A stretch of 64,000 bases of DNA from Fretibacter sp964424575 (GCA_964424575.1 CAYRIV010000009.1:1-64000), one strand, 5' to 3'. Positions 16,170-25,956 are shown, counted from the stretch's first letter. The notes: generated by a model not told the origin, from the letters alone. Program-made: numbers and translations.

Positions 16170-17276
16170 ATGACGACAAATTATCCATACTTGGCGAATG
16201 ATAGCGTTTTACCGCGCCTCAACGCTGTACGGTTTTTTGTCGTGCTGGCTATTGCACTTGGCTATGCCTCGACAATGCCACTCGGTCCGAATGAGTCTGA
16301 AATCAGCGAAGTTTTTGGCTATGAGCCCAGTTGGATAGGTATTCAAATTCTCTTCTTTTTCTCAGGATTGCTGGCCTATAAAAGTGTTATCAATGGTCGG
16401 CGCGGTCTGACTTATTTAAAAAGCCGTTTCTGGCGTGTTTTTCCTCTTTTGCTTGCGATGACTTTAACAACTGTAGTTGTGATTTATCCGCTATTGGGTA
16501 AACCGCTATCCACGTCGCAAGATTATCTTGCGCTAGGTAAGTATTTCTTTCTGACAGTGACCTGTCTTGATCCAGGGCGGGTCTTGCCTGGGCTTCTTGA
16601 CGACGCCATATATATGTGCCTCATCCAAGGTGCAATTTGGACGCTAAGGTGGGGCGTTATACTGCATATTTGCGTTGTTCTTGCCGCACGTTTTGAAGGT
16701 TTACTCAAACCGAAAGTTGTTCTGATTGCCGCAATGCTTTCAATGCTGGCTTACGGCATCACAGCTTATGTCGCAGCAAAACAAGGGCTTGAGTTCTTAC
16801 GCACCCCACTTGCCGGCATGCGACTTGGTTACATCTTTTTAGTTGGCATGGCGGTTTGGGCTTATCGTGACCGTCTTCCGCGCGCGAGATGGGCGGGCGC
16901 CGCAATTGCGGTTAGCATGTTTGTTTTTGCAGGTTTAAATTATTTTTTCTTGCCTTGGACGACCTTTATTGAGGTTTCACTGACATTGTCTCTTGCTTAC
17001 GGCGCATGGCTCGTCGCAAGTTCCACTGGAAACGCCCTACGCTGGCTCGCGCATTGGCCTCACCTCGCGCTTGGGCTTTATCTCACGATCTGGCCGACAA
17101 CGCAGGTTATATTGCACGCTTATCCAGAACTAACATCAACGACTTTGCCAATTGTGGCACTACCGATTGCACTTGTTTTAACGGGCCTTAGCTACTTTGC
17201 CTTAACGGGGCGCATCAATCGCTATGTCTTTAAACGCTTAAGACGAGAAGTCCCCGTTCAGCCCGCCCGCCTTTAG
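16170..17276 (+). CDS. Acyltransferase-3-like integral membrane protein
   Basis: 368 residues with about ten hydrophobic helices. The start PRLNAVRFFVVLAIALGY, then IQILFFFSGLLAYKS and YLKSRFWRVFPLLLAMT, follows the Acyl_transf_3 plan (OatA/WecH/exopolysaccharide O-acetylases). The catalytic His normally found at the end of the first helix is replaced by Tyr, so activity is uncertain. Its 3' end overlaps the convergent aminopeptidase gene by 39 bases. There is no operon partner, and the target molecule cannot be inferred. Confidence 0.8.
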   Translation: MTTNYPYLANDSVLPRLNAVRFFVVLAIALGYASTMPLGPNESEISEVFGYEPSWIGIQILFFFSGLLAYKSVINGRRGLTYLKSRFWRVFPLLLAMTLTTVVVIYPLLGKPLSTSQDYLALGKYFFLTVTCLDPGRVLPGLLDDAIYMCLIQGAIWTLRWGVILHICVVLAARFEGLLKPKVVLIAAMLSMLAYGITAYVAAKQGLEFLRTPLAGMRLGYIFLVGMAVWAYRDRLPRARWAGAAIAVSMFVFAGLNYFFLPWTTFIEVSLTLSLAYGAWLVASSTGNALRWLAHWPHLALGLYLTIWPTTQVILHAYPELTSTTLPIVALPIALVLTGLSYFALTGRINRYVFKRLRREVPVQPARL

Positions 17277-18665
17277 CCAGCGGTAAATACCACGCAGCGC
17301 AAACATATCGCCACCCGCAGGATGGGCTGCGCTTGAGCTTGGGTTCCAACCATAAACGTCCAAATGCATCCACGGGCGACGCTTTACGAAACGCTCAAGA
17401 AATAGCGCCGCCGTCACAGAGCCTGCAAAACTGCCGCCTGCGTTTTTCATATCCGCAATGGGCGAATTCAGCATAGAATTATAAGGCTGCCATAGCGGCA
17501 TGCGCCAAACGGGGTCATGCTCTTTAACGGTCGCGTCGAGCAAGGTCTGCACGGGGCCTTCACGGTTTGAAAAGAACGGCGGCAAAGTCGGGCCAAGCGC
17601 CACACGCGCCGCCCCCGTCAGGGTCGCAAAATCGATGATCAACACAGGCTCATCCTCAGCTGCACGGCAAAGCGCGTCACCTAGAACAAGTCGCCCTTCG
17701 GCGTCCGTATTATCAATCTCGACCGTCAGGCCTTCACGAGAATTGAGGATATCTCCTGGGCGGTAAGCATTAGCTGATATGGCGTTCTCCGCCACCGCGA
17801 TGAGGCAGTGCAAACGCACAGGCAGGCCTGTCGCCATAATCATGGACGACAGCGCCAGAGCATGCGCCGCGCCGCCCATATCTTTTTTCATTATCCGCGC
17901 CCCGCTTGCGCTTTTGATATTCACGCCGCCCGTATCAAATGTAATACCCTTGCCCACAACCGCAAGACGCGGATGGCTTGGGTCGCCCCATTCGATCTCA
18001 ACCAAGCGCGGGGCTTCATGTGCAGCACGCCCCACCGCATGTATCATTGGATAGTTTTTGGCAAGAAGCTCTGGCCCGACTGTGTCGCGTAGGTTGGCGT
18101 CATATTTTGCTGCGAGATCTGTCGCCGCTTGATGCAGCGCCTCTGGTCCCATATCGCCAGCAGGTGTGTTGATAAGGTCACGACCAAGCGTCGTGCCTTC
18201 TACAATCGCTATAATTTCGTCTGCGGTCTCCGCGTCATCCAAAACCAAGACAGGCGGCACATGTTTTTCTGGGAGGTAACGATCAAATTTATAAGCCCCA
18301 AGGCCCCACCCAATTGCCGCTTGGCGATTTGACCAATCAACTGGTAAAATCCGTATTTTATAAGGGCTTTCAGGGTTACTCCCTGAGAGGAAGCTTGATA
18401 AGCCACCCATGCGAATAGGGCCAAGCACGTCATCATCCGCAGGACCAACGCCGTAAAGCACGCACTCAATAGATCCATCCGCCGCAGGGAGGCGCAAACG
18501 CTGCCCCTTTCCGCCATCAAACTTGCGGGCTTTGGCGAATCTCTGTTGCATATCCGTAAGACCGTCATTGATTTTCGCCCATCCCTCGGGACGGCAAATA
18601 TCAATCGGCGTCGCCTCAGCGGCAGTCGTTGTAAAGCAAGTCATAGCGAGATCCTGAGCATTCAA
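17238..18665 (-). CDS. M17-family leucyl aminopeptidase
   Basis: 475 residues. Cytoplasmic dinuclear-metal aminopeptidase. Metal and catalytic residues are in VGKGITFDTGGVNIKSASGARIMKKDMGGAAH and NTDAEGRLVLGDAL (the family's NTDAEGRL signature). The N-terminal domain is shorter and more divergent than in E. coli PepA, matching the alphaproteobacterial 'leucyl aminopeptidase family' subgroup. It is monocistronic, transcribed towards and overlapping the acyltransferase gene. Confidence 0.93.
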   Translation of the reverse strand: MNAQDLAMTCFTTTAAEATPIDICRPEGWAKINDGLTDMQQRFAKARKFDGGKGQRLRLPAADGSIECVLYGVGPADDDVLGPIRMGGLSSFLSGSNPESPYKIRILPVDWSNRQAAIGWGLGAYKFDRYLPEKHVPPVLVLDDAETADEIIAIVEGTTLGRDLINTPAGDMGPEALHQAATDLAAKYDANLRDTVGPELLAKNYPMIHAVGRAAHEAPRLVEIEWGDPSHPRLAVVGKGITFDTGGVNIKSASGARIMKKDMGGAAHALALSSMIMATGLPVRLHCLIAVAENAISANAYRPGDILNSREGLTVEIDNTDAEGRLVLGDALCRAAEDEPVLIIDFATLTGAARVALGPTLPPFFSNREGPVQTLLDATVKEHDPVWRMPLWQPYNSMLNSPIADMKNAGGSFAGSVTAALFLERFVKRRPWMHLDVYGWNPSSSAAHPAGGDMFALRGIYRWLKAGGLNGDFSS

Positions 18666-18781
18666 ATTATAGCAAAATTATATAAGTTAATACGCGCCGC
18701 ACGATAGGCCAGTTTCAAAGCTGCGCAAGCCACAAATATGCCCACGCGTTACAAACAATTAACTGTATTCGTTTACATTTG

Positions 18782-18796
18782 TTAACACTTTCTTAG
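18782..18796 (+). promoter_or_regulatory. CtrA-like site, near consensus
   Basis: TTAA-CACTTTC-TTAG matches the CtrA box TTAA-N7-TTAA with one mismatch, 53 bases before the TPR lipoprotein start. Exact TTAA-N7-TTAA sites lie at 30517 (tadE) and 38425 (nrdA). Confidence 0.4.
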
Positions 18797-18848
18797 CCCA
18801 ACACAGCCGACAACAAGCATTATATTTAAACTTGATTTGGAGCCAGCC

Positions 18849-20141
18849 ATGCGTCTTGCCATTTCTCTTATTGCTGCGACCTCCCTGCTGAGCGGGTGTA
18901 TGGTCGCGCAGGGATATTCCGAGAAGGAGCAGTCTATCGTCGATAGCCTCGACGGCGGTCAGTATCAGCCCGCCAGCCGCCAGTCACGCGACAATATCGA
19001 GACGCAGAATTTACTCGCCCAGGCCACATTCTGGTCACGCGAGGCACAGCTCAACCCTGCTGATCTTGAGTCTGCGATCAAGCTCACCTCGGCTGTACGC
19101 CGCATGGGCAATGCGAGCCAAGCCGTCGACATTGCGCAAATGGCGCGCCAGATGCATCCGCGCGACCCTTACCTTCTCGCAGAATATGCAGCGTCTTTGA
19201 TTGCAGATGAACGCGGCACCGAGGCGATGAAGCCTCTCCAAGATGGCCTTCGTACCACGCCAGCTTACGGCCGTCTTTGGTCTTTAATGGGGGCAGCCCT
19301 TGATCAACAAGAGCGCTACGCCGATGCTCGTCGTCATTATGACCGCGCGCTAAAAATTACGCCAAATGATCCGAATGTCCTCGCTAATATGGGTCTGAGC
19401 TTTGCGCTTCAAGGTGACGCCGCAACGGCAGAAAAATGGTTGCGTCGTGCCGCTGGTCAGCCTGGTGCAGGCCCTGGTGTGGCGCAAAACCTCGATCTGG
19501 TTTTGCAATTGCAGGGGAAGCCGACATCTCAAATGGCAGAAGCCAAAGCGCCTGTGCGCACGCAACAAAATCGTTCAGCACAATCAGCACAGCATCCGAC
19601 ATGGTCACGCTCCACTGTGCAAGGCCCTGGCGTACAGATGCAATCTTCGCAAAGCCCGTTTGCACCGCATACCGGACGCCAGCCATCGTATGGAAACGCA
19701 AATCAAAACCAATTTGGTCAGAACCAAATGGCTCAAGGGCAATTGAGTAATGGTCAAAACTTTAGCGTTGGCAAAGGCGCGCCACGCTCGGCTATGGACG
19801 CCGCGCGTATGGCTGCGCGTCAAAGCGGGGGGCGTCGCGCGACTGTGCCAATGGGTCAAGACGTGCCGCGTTCATCTGTGCTGGTACAAAATGGCGGCAA
19901 TGCCCAAATGGGTGCACCGCAAGGCTATTCGCAACAAGGTTATAGCGCGCCGCAAATGGCACCCACGGCTCCTCCGCAAGGCTTCGCTCCTCAGGGCAGT
20001 GGTCCTCAAGGATATGGTCAGCCGCTACAGCAAGCACCACAAGGTTACGGCGTGCCTCAATATCCTGCGGGAGCCTACACGCCGAACCAAGCGGCTCCTC
20101 AGCAAGCCCCTCAACCACGCGGGGCGGCACGTCGTCGCTAA
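18849..20141 (+). CDS. tadD: TadD-like TPR lipoprotein of the tad pilus locus
   Basis: 430 residues from ATG 18849, chosen because TTTGGAG sits just upstream; the TTG at 18837 would include that ribosome site. Lipoprotein signal MRLAISLIAATSLLSGC. Residues ~45-220 contain tetratricopeptide repeats (LWSLMGAALDQQERYADARRHYDRALKITPNDPNVLANMGLSFALQGDAATAEKWLRRA). The last ~200 residues are a Gln/Pro/Gly-rich low-complexity tail with repeated QGY units. TadD lipoproteins help secretin assembly in tad systems. The gene faces the minus-strand tadCBA genes across a shared terminator. Confidence 0.85.
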   Translation: MRLAISLIAATSLLSGCMVAQGYSEKEQSIVDSLDGGQYQPASRQSRDNIETQNLLAQATFWSREAQLNPADLESAIKLTSAVRRMGNASQAVDIAQMARQMHPRDPYLLAEYAASLIADERGTEAMKPLQDGLRTTPAYGRLWSLMGAALDQQERYADARRHYDRALKITPNDPNVLANMGLSFALQGDAATAEKWLRRAAGQPGAGPGVAQNLDLVLQLQGKPTSQMAEAKAPVRTQQNRSAQSAQHPTWSRSTVQGPGVQMQSSQSPFAPHTGRQPSYGNANQNQFGQNQMAQGQLSNGQNFSVGKGAPRSAMDAARMAARQSGGRRATVPMGQDVPRSSVLVQNGGNAQMGAPQGYSQQGYSAPQMAPTAPPQGFAPQGSGPQGYGQPLQQAPQGYGVPQYPAGAYTPNQAAPQQAPQPRGAARRR

Positions 20142-20170
20142 GTCCTGAAGCTTTCCTAATCATATAAAAA

Positions 20171-20196
20171 AGCCCCGTTTGAAGCGGGGCTTTTTA
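20171..20196. terminator. Bidirectional terminator between tadD and tadC
   Basis: AGCCCCG-tttgaag-CGGGGCT flanked by A-tract (left) and T-tract (right), so it can end both convergent transcripts. Confidence 0.92.
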
Positions 20197-20229
20197 TATT
20201 GTGTGGCTTTTTTTAAATTTGGGACTTGC

Positions 20230-21189
20230 TTAGAAAGCGCTGCCGATACGTAAAGCAGCTGGCGTCAAAATCACAATAAAGATAACTGGCAGGAAGAATA
20301 AGATCATTGGCACTGTCAGTTTCGCTGGTAGAGCCCCTGCCTTCTTCTCGGCTTCTAGCACACGCATCTGACGGTTTTCATTTGCAAGTGTCCGTAGAGT
20401 ATCGCCAAGCGGCGTACCGTAGCGCTCGGCTTGAACAAGAGCTGTCGAGACAGATTTAATACCTGGATGGTTATTACGACGCGCGAGGTTTTCAAACGCT
20501 TGGCGGCGGCTTTGAAGATAGGAAAGCTCAGCTGTTGTTAGTGAAAACTCTTCGGCAAGCTCAACCGAGCTATCCGCCATTTCTGACGCGACCCGGCCAA
20601 AGGCGAGTTCAACTGACATTCCTGATTCAACACAAATAAGGAGCAAATCGAGCGCGTCTGGGAAGACAGGCATAATAGATTTCAACCTTTTTCCCGCTTT
20701 GTTTTTCAAATAAATTGCTGGCGCGTAATACCCAAGGGCGACGCCACCAATTGTATAGCCGACACGCGAAATCATTTCTTGCCCACCGACATTCAAACCC
20801 ACAAGAAAGATGAGGCCCAGAAGCAAAAAGACAATCGGCAATATTAGACGCGCGAAGTAAAATGTATACATCGGCCGCTGTCCGCGTAGACCCGCTTGCG
20901 CAAGTTTATCACGCAGGTCGGTTGCTTCGAGAAGCTTCTCAAGACTAAGTCCATCCACCGCATTTTTGACAAAGCTCTTATTACCTTGGCGCAAGCCTTG
21001 CTCTTTGTTCAAACCCTCCATGCGGGCTTTACGCATACCTTCGCGGGCATCCGCAACAGAGCCCATACGTTTTTTCAGCTTATCGCCTTCAAGCAAAGGT
21101 GACAGCACAATGTAAAGCGTTGCCATGACGGAAATGCTAACTATTCCGTAAAGGAAAGTTTGGAAGAACTCTGCGGATTCTGGATTCAT
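20230..21189 (-). CDS. tadC: Tad pilus inner-membrane platform protein TadC
   Basis: 319 residues with a type II secretion F domain. N-terminal helix (FLYGIVSISVMATLYIVLSPLL), mid helices near LILPIVFLLLGLIFLVGL and a C-terminal helix (VPMILFFLPVIFIVILTPAAL). PDALDLLLICVESGMSVELAF and QAERYGTPLGDTLRTLA are the conserved cytoplasmic blocks. It pairs with TadB as the platform on which the ATPase drives pilin assembly. It starts 10 bases after tadB and is the last gene of the cpaB-to-tadC unit. Confidence 0.93.
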   Translation of the reverse strand: MNPESAEFFQTFLYGIVSISVMATLYIVLSPLLEGDKLKKRMGSVADAREGMRKARMEGLNKEQGLRQGNKSFVKNAVDGLSLEKLLEATDLRDKLAQAGLRGQRPMYTFYFARLILPIVFLLLGLIFLVGLNVGGQEMISRVGYTIGGVALGYYAPAIYLKNKAGKRLKSIMPVFPDALDLLLICVESGMSVELAFGRVASEMADSSVELAEEFSLTTAELSYLQSRRQAFENLARRNNHPGIKSVSTALVQAERYGTPLGDTLRTLANENRQMRVLEAEKKAGALPAKLTVPMILFFLPVIFIVILTPAALRIGSAF

Positions 21190-21199
21190 AATCTCCGCC

Positions 21200-22186
21200 T
21201 TAGACCTTGAAGTTAATCATTTTCTTCATCACGACTGTACCGGTAATCATCATACAAGCTCCAATCAGCAGGTTCTTGTGACCCCGCGGAGTCGAATAAA
21301 GTTCTGTCATATAGTCTGGCGAAGCGACTGTGATGAGGCCCATCAAAATAGGCGGTAGAGCCGCGATGATGCCTGCTGACATTTTCGCTTCCGCCGCAAG
21401 CGCTTTAATTTTCTGACGAAGAACCTTACGCCCTCGCAACACATTGGCGAGATTAGCGAGACTTTCGCCCAAATTACCACCCGTTGAACGCTGGATATTC
21501 AATACAGTCGCAAAGAACTTAACCTCAGACAATGGAATACGTTCATGCATACGCTCAAGGCAAACTTCAATCGGCACGCCAACTGACTCGCCTTCGACGA
21601 CCAATTGAAATTCTGAACGAATGGGCTCTGGGCTTTCATGCGCGATAATCTTAAGGCAATCACCTAGCGGCAAACCTGTGCGAACACCACGGACAATAAT
21701 TTCCATCGCATCAGCAAAGTGATTAGTAAATTTTTTCTGACGCGCCGCAATTCTCCAACCGAGAAACCAACGCGGCAAACCGAAGCCAAGCGCAACAGCA
21801 AGACCCAAACAAAGCTTCCAGTCTTGACCCATTAGAAAAGGTAGCCCCCCCGCAACGAGCGCCAAACAAACACAGATAATCATGAAAGTCTGCGCTTTCA
21901 TTGTCCAATTAGCTTGAACTAACCGGGCCGCGAGTGACTTCTGTTTTTTCTTTTTATCTTTTTGGGCTTCTTCGAGCTTACCAAGAGATTCTTCAATCTG
22001 CTTACGACGATTTCCGCCTTCATCAGCCTTTAAGAAACTGAACATCCCTTTGCTTGAGCCAGAAGACGTTGTTCCGATAGCGGCCACACGCTTTTTACTT
22101 TTGTCCTCACTGCCAACAAATAGAAGGCCAACTAGGACCACCATTAAGGCGAGCGCGCCAGGTAATATGAGAGCTTGGTCAATCAT
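21200..22186 (-). CDS. tadB: Tad pilus inner-membrane platform protein TadB
   Basis: 328 residues. Type II secretion F domain with FADAMEIIVRGVRTGLPLGDCLKII and FATVLNIQRSTGGNLGESLANLA as conserved motifs. Hydrophobic helices lie at the N-terminus (LPGALALMVVLVGLLFV), in the middle and at the C-terminus. A Lys-rich stretch around residues 75-85 is cytoplasmic. It overlaps the cpaF stop by one base, so translation is probably coupled. Partner of TadC. Confidence 0.93.
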   Translation of the reverse strand: MIDQALILPGALALMVVLVGLLFVGSEDKSKKRVAAIGTTSSGSSKGMFSFLKADEGGNRRKQIEESLGKLEEAQKDKKKKQKSLAARLVQANWTMKAQTFMIICVCLALVAGGLPFLMGQDWKLCLGLAVALGFGLPRWFLGWRIAARQKKFTNHFADAMEIIVRGVRTGLPLGDCLKIIAHESPEPIRSEFQLVVEGESVGVPIEVCLERMHERIPLSEVKFFATVLNIQRSTGGNLGESLANLANVLRGRKVLRQKIKALAAEAKMSAGIIAALPPILMGLITVASPDYMTELYSTPRGHKNLLIGACMMITGTVVMKKMINFKV

Positions 22187-23598
22187 TACTGACCAGCTTC
22201 GTCGAGAGCTTGGGCGAGTTCTTTTTCAAGGTTAAAGTAACGCGCACGATCCCAGAAGACAGGACGGGCAATACCCGTTGATTTATGTTCGCCAATAATT
22301 TTGCCATTCGCGTCTTCACCGTCCATCTCGTAAACGAGCAAATCTTGCGTTACGATAACGTCACCTTCCATCCCGATAACTTCGGTAATGTGCGTGATGC
22401 GGCGTGAACCGTCACGCAGACGTGTCGCTTGAACAATGATGTCAACAGAGCCAGTAATCATTTCACGAATTGTTTTTGCAGGTAAAGAAAAGCCGCCCAT
22501 TGTAATCATGGACTCAATACGTGACAAAGCTTCGCGCGGTGAGTTGGCGTGAAGCGTTCCCATGGAACCATCGTGGCCCGTGTTCATTGCCTGCAATAAA
22601 TCAAACGCTTCAGGACCACGAACCTCACCCACGATAATACGTTCAGGACGCATACGTAGACAGTTTTTCACCAAATCAGTCATGCTGATTTTACCCTTGC
22701 CTTCTAGGTTTGGGGGGCGTGTTTCAAGCCGCACAACATGGGGCTGCTGAAGCTGCAATTCCGCCGAATCTTCGCAGGTGATGATACGTTCATCAGGATG
22801 AATAAAGCTGGTCAAACAATTCAAAAGCGTGGTTTTACCCGAACCCGTACCGCCTGAAATAATAATATTACATTGGCACGCACCGATAATTTCAAGGACA
22901 CGTGCGCCAGCAGGAGAGATGGACTTAAAGTTCACCAAATCGGTCAACCTGAGTGAATCTCTTTTAAATTTACGAATAGTAAGTGCGGGTCCATCAATCG
23001 CGAGAGGCGGTGCAATTACGTTTACGCGAGACCCGTCAAGAAGGCGCGCGTCACAAATAGGGCTAGCTTCATCAACACGGCGACCCACTTGGGACACGAT
23101 GCGCTGACAGATGTTCATAAGCTGTTGATTATCACGGAACCGAATATTGGTTTTTTCCATCTTACCATTGGTCTCGATGAAGACGTGCTTGGCACCATTG
23201 ACCATAATATCGGCAATATCATCACGCGCCAGAAGCGGCTCAAGCGGACCATAACCAAGAATATCGTCGCAAATTTCGCTAATAAGTTGGCTTTGTTCTG
23301 CCACAGACAGGCGAACATTGCGAATAGCTATAATCTCATCGACAATCGTGCGGATTTCTTCACGCGCTTTATCAGGCTGCATACCTGCCAAAGCCGATAC
23401 ATCAATCGTCTCAAATAAGGCATTAAAAATGGTCGCCTTAGTCTCGTAATACTCATCTGTGATTTCAGGCTTAACAACGCGCGTTGCGGCCGCCGCAGCC
23501 GCAGCCGCATCAGCTGCATCGTCGACTTTAGGTAATGGGTTATTAGCTTTTGGCGGGGCCTTTAAGGCTGTCGCGCTGGTATCGCGTTTTCCGAACAT
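22186..23598 (-). CDS. cpaF: Tad pilus assembly ATPase CpaF/TadA
   Basis: 470 residues. Secretion ATPase powering pilus extension and, in Caulobacter, retraction. Walker A ISGGTGSGKTTLLN near residue 247, Asp-box ERIITCEDSAELQL, Walker B region RMRPERIIVGEVRGPEA and the His box MNTGHDGSMGTLHANSP. The N-terminus has an alanine run (8 of 9 residues Ala around residue 35) before the all-helical domain. It lies four bases after cpaE. Confidence 0.96.
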   Translation of the reverse strand: MFGKRDTSATALKAPPKANNPLPKVDDAADAAAAAAAATRVVKPEITDEYYETKATIFNALFETIDVSALAGMQPDKAREEIRTIVDEIIAIRNVRLSVAEQSQLISEICDDILGYGPLEPLLARDDIADIMVNGAKHVFIETNGKMEKTNIRFRDNQQLMNICQRIVSQVGRRVDEASPICDARLLDGSRVNVIAPPLAIDGPALTIRKFKRDSLRLTDLVNFKSISPAGARVLEIIGACQCNIIISGGTGSGKTTLLNCLTSFIHPDERIITCEDSAELQLQQPHVVRLETRPPNLEGKGKISMTDLVKNCLRMRPERIIVGEVRGPEAFDLLQAMNTGHDGSMGTLHANSPREALSRIESMITMGGFSLPAKTIREMITGSVDIIVQATRLRDGSRRITHITEVIGMEGDVIVTQDLLVYEMDGEDANGKIIGEHKSTGIARPVFWDRARYFNLEKELAQALDEAGQ

Positions 23599-23602
23599 AT
23601 GT

Positions 23603-25195
23603 CTACTTACCTGTTAGCTTAGCAAAGAGAGACTTTGAGTCGGCTCCGCCAGACTTACCTTTTTTCTTCTTACCTGACACTGCTGTGAGATCAGGATAGC
23701 GACCAGTTTTCAAACGCGACGCAATCATATCAAAACCTGTTACATGGCCTGAAGCCGCTTTAATTTCAGTCAGCATTTTACCGTCATTTGACGCTTCTAG
23801 ATAAATTTCTGGATCAAAGGCCAAAGCTACCGCGGGGTCTAGTCCCACAGCTGCACCAAAATCTTTGACAGAAATTTCATTTGTTTTTGTCGTGCCTGTG
23901 CGGTTCAAAATCAATATTGGATCTGGGTCGTTTGGACGCTTATCACGAAGATAATCGATGAGGTTTTTAGTATTGCGCAAGTTCGCTAAATCCGGTGCGG
24001 CTGTAATAACGACATCATCACACCCAACTAGAACACGCGTTGTCCACTGCGCCCAGTAGTGCGGCATATCAAGAATAGTCATTGGGCTAACGCTGCGCAC
24101 AACATCTACAACAGCTTCATAAGCTTCTGGTGTCATGACAGGCGAGTTTCCGAGCGTACCTGCAGCTGGCAAGATCGAGAGGTTCGCTGTGTGACGCAGC
24201 ATGATGCGGTCAAGCAGTGTTTCGTCAAGACGCTCTGGTTCCGCAAGTGCTTCTTCGAGGCCTTGTGAACTGTCGTACGCAAAATCGAGACCCGTCGTTC
24301 CCCATGAAGCATCAAGGTCAACTAGAGCTGTTTGCTGACCAATGTTTTCTGACATGCACCACGCAATATTGTGGGCAAGCGTAGAAGAACCAACGCCGCC
24401 TTTTGCGCCAAAGAAGGCTGCAACGCGTCCCGTGAATGGCTTGTCAGGGTCGCTGAATAAATCAGAAAGCGAATGGATAACACCAAGCGGGCTTAACGGT
24501 GGTACGAGATAATCACTTACGCCTTGGTCAATGAGTTGGCGGTAGAGACGGATATCATTGGCCGCACCGACCACAACAACTTTCGTACCCGCATCGCAAA
24601 CGGCGGCGAGTTGCTCAAGCTGTGAGAATAGCTCTGGGCCGCGCATGCCTGACTCAATCATAATCAAGCTGGGCGTGCTTTCTTTGTGATAATATTCAAT
24701 TGCAGCCGACAATCCGCCCATAAAAACAGACATATTTACACGCTTCATGCGCCAGTCGCGCTTAGTCGCATCAATTGCGCCCGCTGTTTCAGGGCGATCG
24801 CAAAAGGCTTCAATCGTAACAGACGGTAGTGCTTTTTCGCCGCCCTCACGTGGCGTTTCTTCTTCAACGGCAAGCACAGGCGGCATCGCTGTTGGTGCCG
24901 GCATCGCAGGCGCCATTTGCGGCGCAGGGGCATGCTGTGACATGTGCTGTGGCTGAACTTGTTGATGAGTCGGCGCAGGATAACCTGTTTGAGGCCGCGG
25001 CGCAGCTTGAGGCATCGGCGCCATTTGATTTGGCATATGCTGTGGCGCGGACATGGGTGCAGTTGGCATCGGTGCAGTTGGCATCGGTGTTGGATGCGCA
25101 CGCGGCATTTGCCCTGGCGCCACCGCCCCAGCCGGAGCCGGGCTTGGAACAGCCATTGGTCGGGTTTGCTGATTTTGGTTCGTCATCATAGTCAT
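23603..25195 (-). CDS. cpaE: Pilus localisation ATPase CpaE/TadZ
   Basis: 530 residues. A Met/Pro/Ala/Gln-rich disordered N-terminus (~110 residues, including a 15-bp tandem DNA repeat at 25057-25086 that encodes repeated PMPTA units) is followed by a receiver-like domain. A ParA/MinD-type ATPase with deviant Walker A GAKGGVGSSTLAHN begins near residue 262. CpaE positions the pilus at the pole in Caulobacter. ILPAAGTLGNSPVMTPEAY and ILNRTGTTKTNEISVKDF are typical of the family. It sits between cpaD and cpaF on the same strand. Confidence 0.93.
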   Translation of the reverse strand: MTMMTNQNQQTRPMAVPSPAPAGAVAPGQMPRAHPTPMPTAPMPTAPMSAPQHMPNQMAPMPQAAPRPQTGYPAPTHQQVQPQHMSQHAPAPQMAPAMPAPTAMPPVLAVEEETPREGGEKALPSVTIEAFCDRPETAGAIDATKRDWRMKRVNMSVFMGGLSAAIEYYHKESTPSLIMIESGMRGPELFSQLEQLAAVCDAGTKVVVVGAANDIRLYRQLIDQGVSDYLVPPLSPLGVIHSLSDLFSDPDKPFTGRVAAFFGAKGGVGSSTLAHNIAWCMSENIGQQTALVDLDASWGTTGLDFAYDSSQGLEEALAEPERLDETLLDRIMLRHTANLSILPAAGTLGNSPVMTPEAYEAVVDVVRSVSPMTILDMPHYWAQWTTRVLVGCDDVVITAAPDLANLRNTKNLIDYLRDKRPNDPDPILILNRTGTTKTNEISVKDFGAAVGLDPAVALAFDPEIYLEASNDGKMLTEIKAASGHVTGFDMIASRLKTGRYPDLTAVSGKKKKGKSGGADSKSLFAKLTGK

Positions 25196-25276
25196 CCGAT
25201 TATCAATCCCGGCGGAAAAAACGTCCCGCCATTTTGTGAGCCATATAGCTCGTGTAAAACTCTTACCCCGTCACAA

Positions 25277-25948
25277 TTACTCGTCCGTACTACGCTCTTG
25301 CGACGTAGGGGTGTCTGAAGCTGTGATTTCGCCTGTAATGTATTTGTCGTAAACCGTGCGACGACGCTCTGCATTAGGTGAGCCCATTGCATAAGGTTCG
25401 AGCAATTGACGCGGATCTTGTATCATCGCGCCCAAATTAGCGTGGTATGCACAGCCAAATGAAGCCATTGGGCGGTTTGCATGTGTCTCTGTAAGATCTT
25501 CAAGGCCGCGGCAATCCTTTGGCACGATTTTTAGGCGGCGATAGGACACCACGACGGGTGCAGGCGCGGCAGGATTAGACTGATACTGACCTGTTTGTAG
25601 CGCACCGATTCCCATACCCATTTGTGCCATTGTCTGGCGTACAAGTTGGGTCGATTGCTGCGTTCCAATCATGCCAGATTGCGCGGCGGGCACGTTCACA
25701 TAAAGTGGGCCGTCGCCATATTGGCCATAAAGTGCGAGAAATTCTGCTACGGCGTCTTGATCGCGCGAGGAGAGGCTCATGCCGTTGGGGCGGGAGTATA
25801 ATTCAAGCCGCTCAATCGATTCTGAAATCGAAATTGTGTTATTGTTAATCGCAGGGCGCGGCATGGGCTGCGGTACAGCGCAGGCCGTAAGCGTAAGCGC
25901 CACAGCTGACATCATCACAGGAAGTTTCATAAGCATTTTCATTGTCAT
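25277..25948 (-). CDS. cpaD: CpaD family pilus biogenesis lipoprotein
   Basis: 223 residues. Lipoprotein signal with lipobox LTAC (VALTLTACAVPQP). The body has RLELYSRPNGMSLSSRDQDAVAEFLA and DCRGLEDLTETHANRPMASFGCAYHANLGAMIQDPRQLL, the CpaD core: a Cys pair and a phrase for the non-polar face of a BON/secretin-pilotin-like fold. It lies 9 bases after cpaC. CpaD is thought to sit in the outer membrane with the secretin CpaC. Confidence 0.92.
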   Translation of the reverse strand: MTMKMLMKLPVMMSAVALTLTACAVPQPMPRPAINNNTISISESIERLELYSRPNGMSLSSRDQDAVAEFLALYGQYGDGPLYVNVPAAQSGMIGTQQSTQLVRQTMAQMGMGIGALQTGQYQSNPAAPAPVVVSYRRLKIVPKDCRGLEDLTETHANRPMASFGCAYHANLGAMIQDPRQLLEPYAMGSPNAERRRTVYDKYITGEITASDTPTSQERSTDE

Positions 25949-25956
25949 CCCCGTTT

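Noticed and set aside
18666..18836. Possible second CtrA box (TTAA CTGTATTCG TTTA)
   Set aside because: Spacer is 9 instead of 7 and the second half-site is degenerate.
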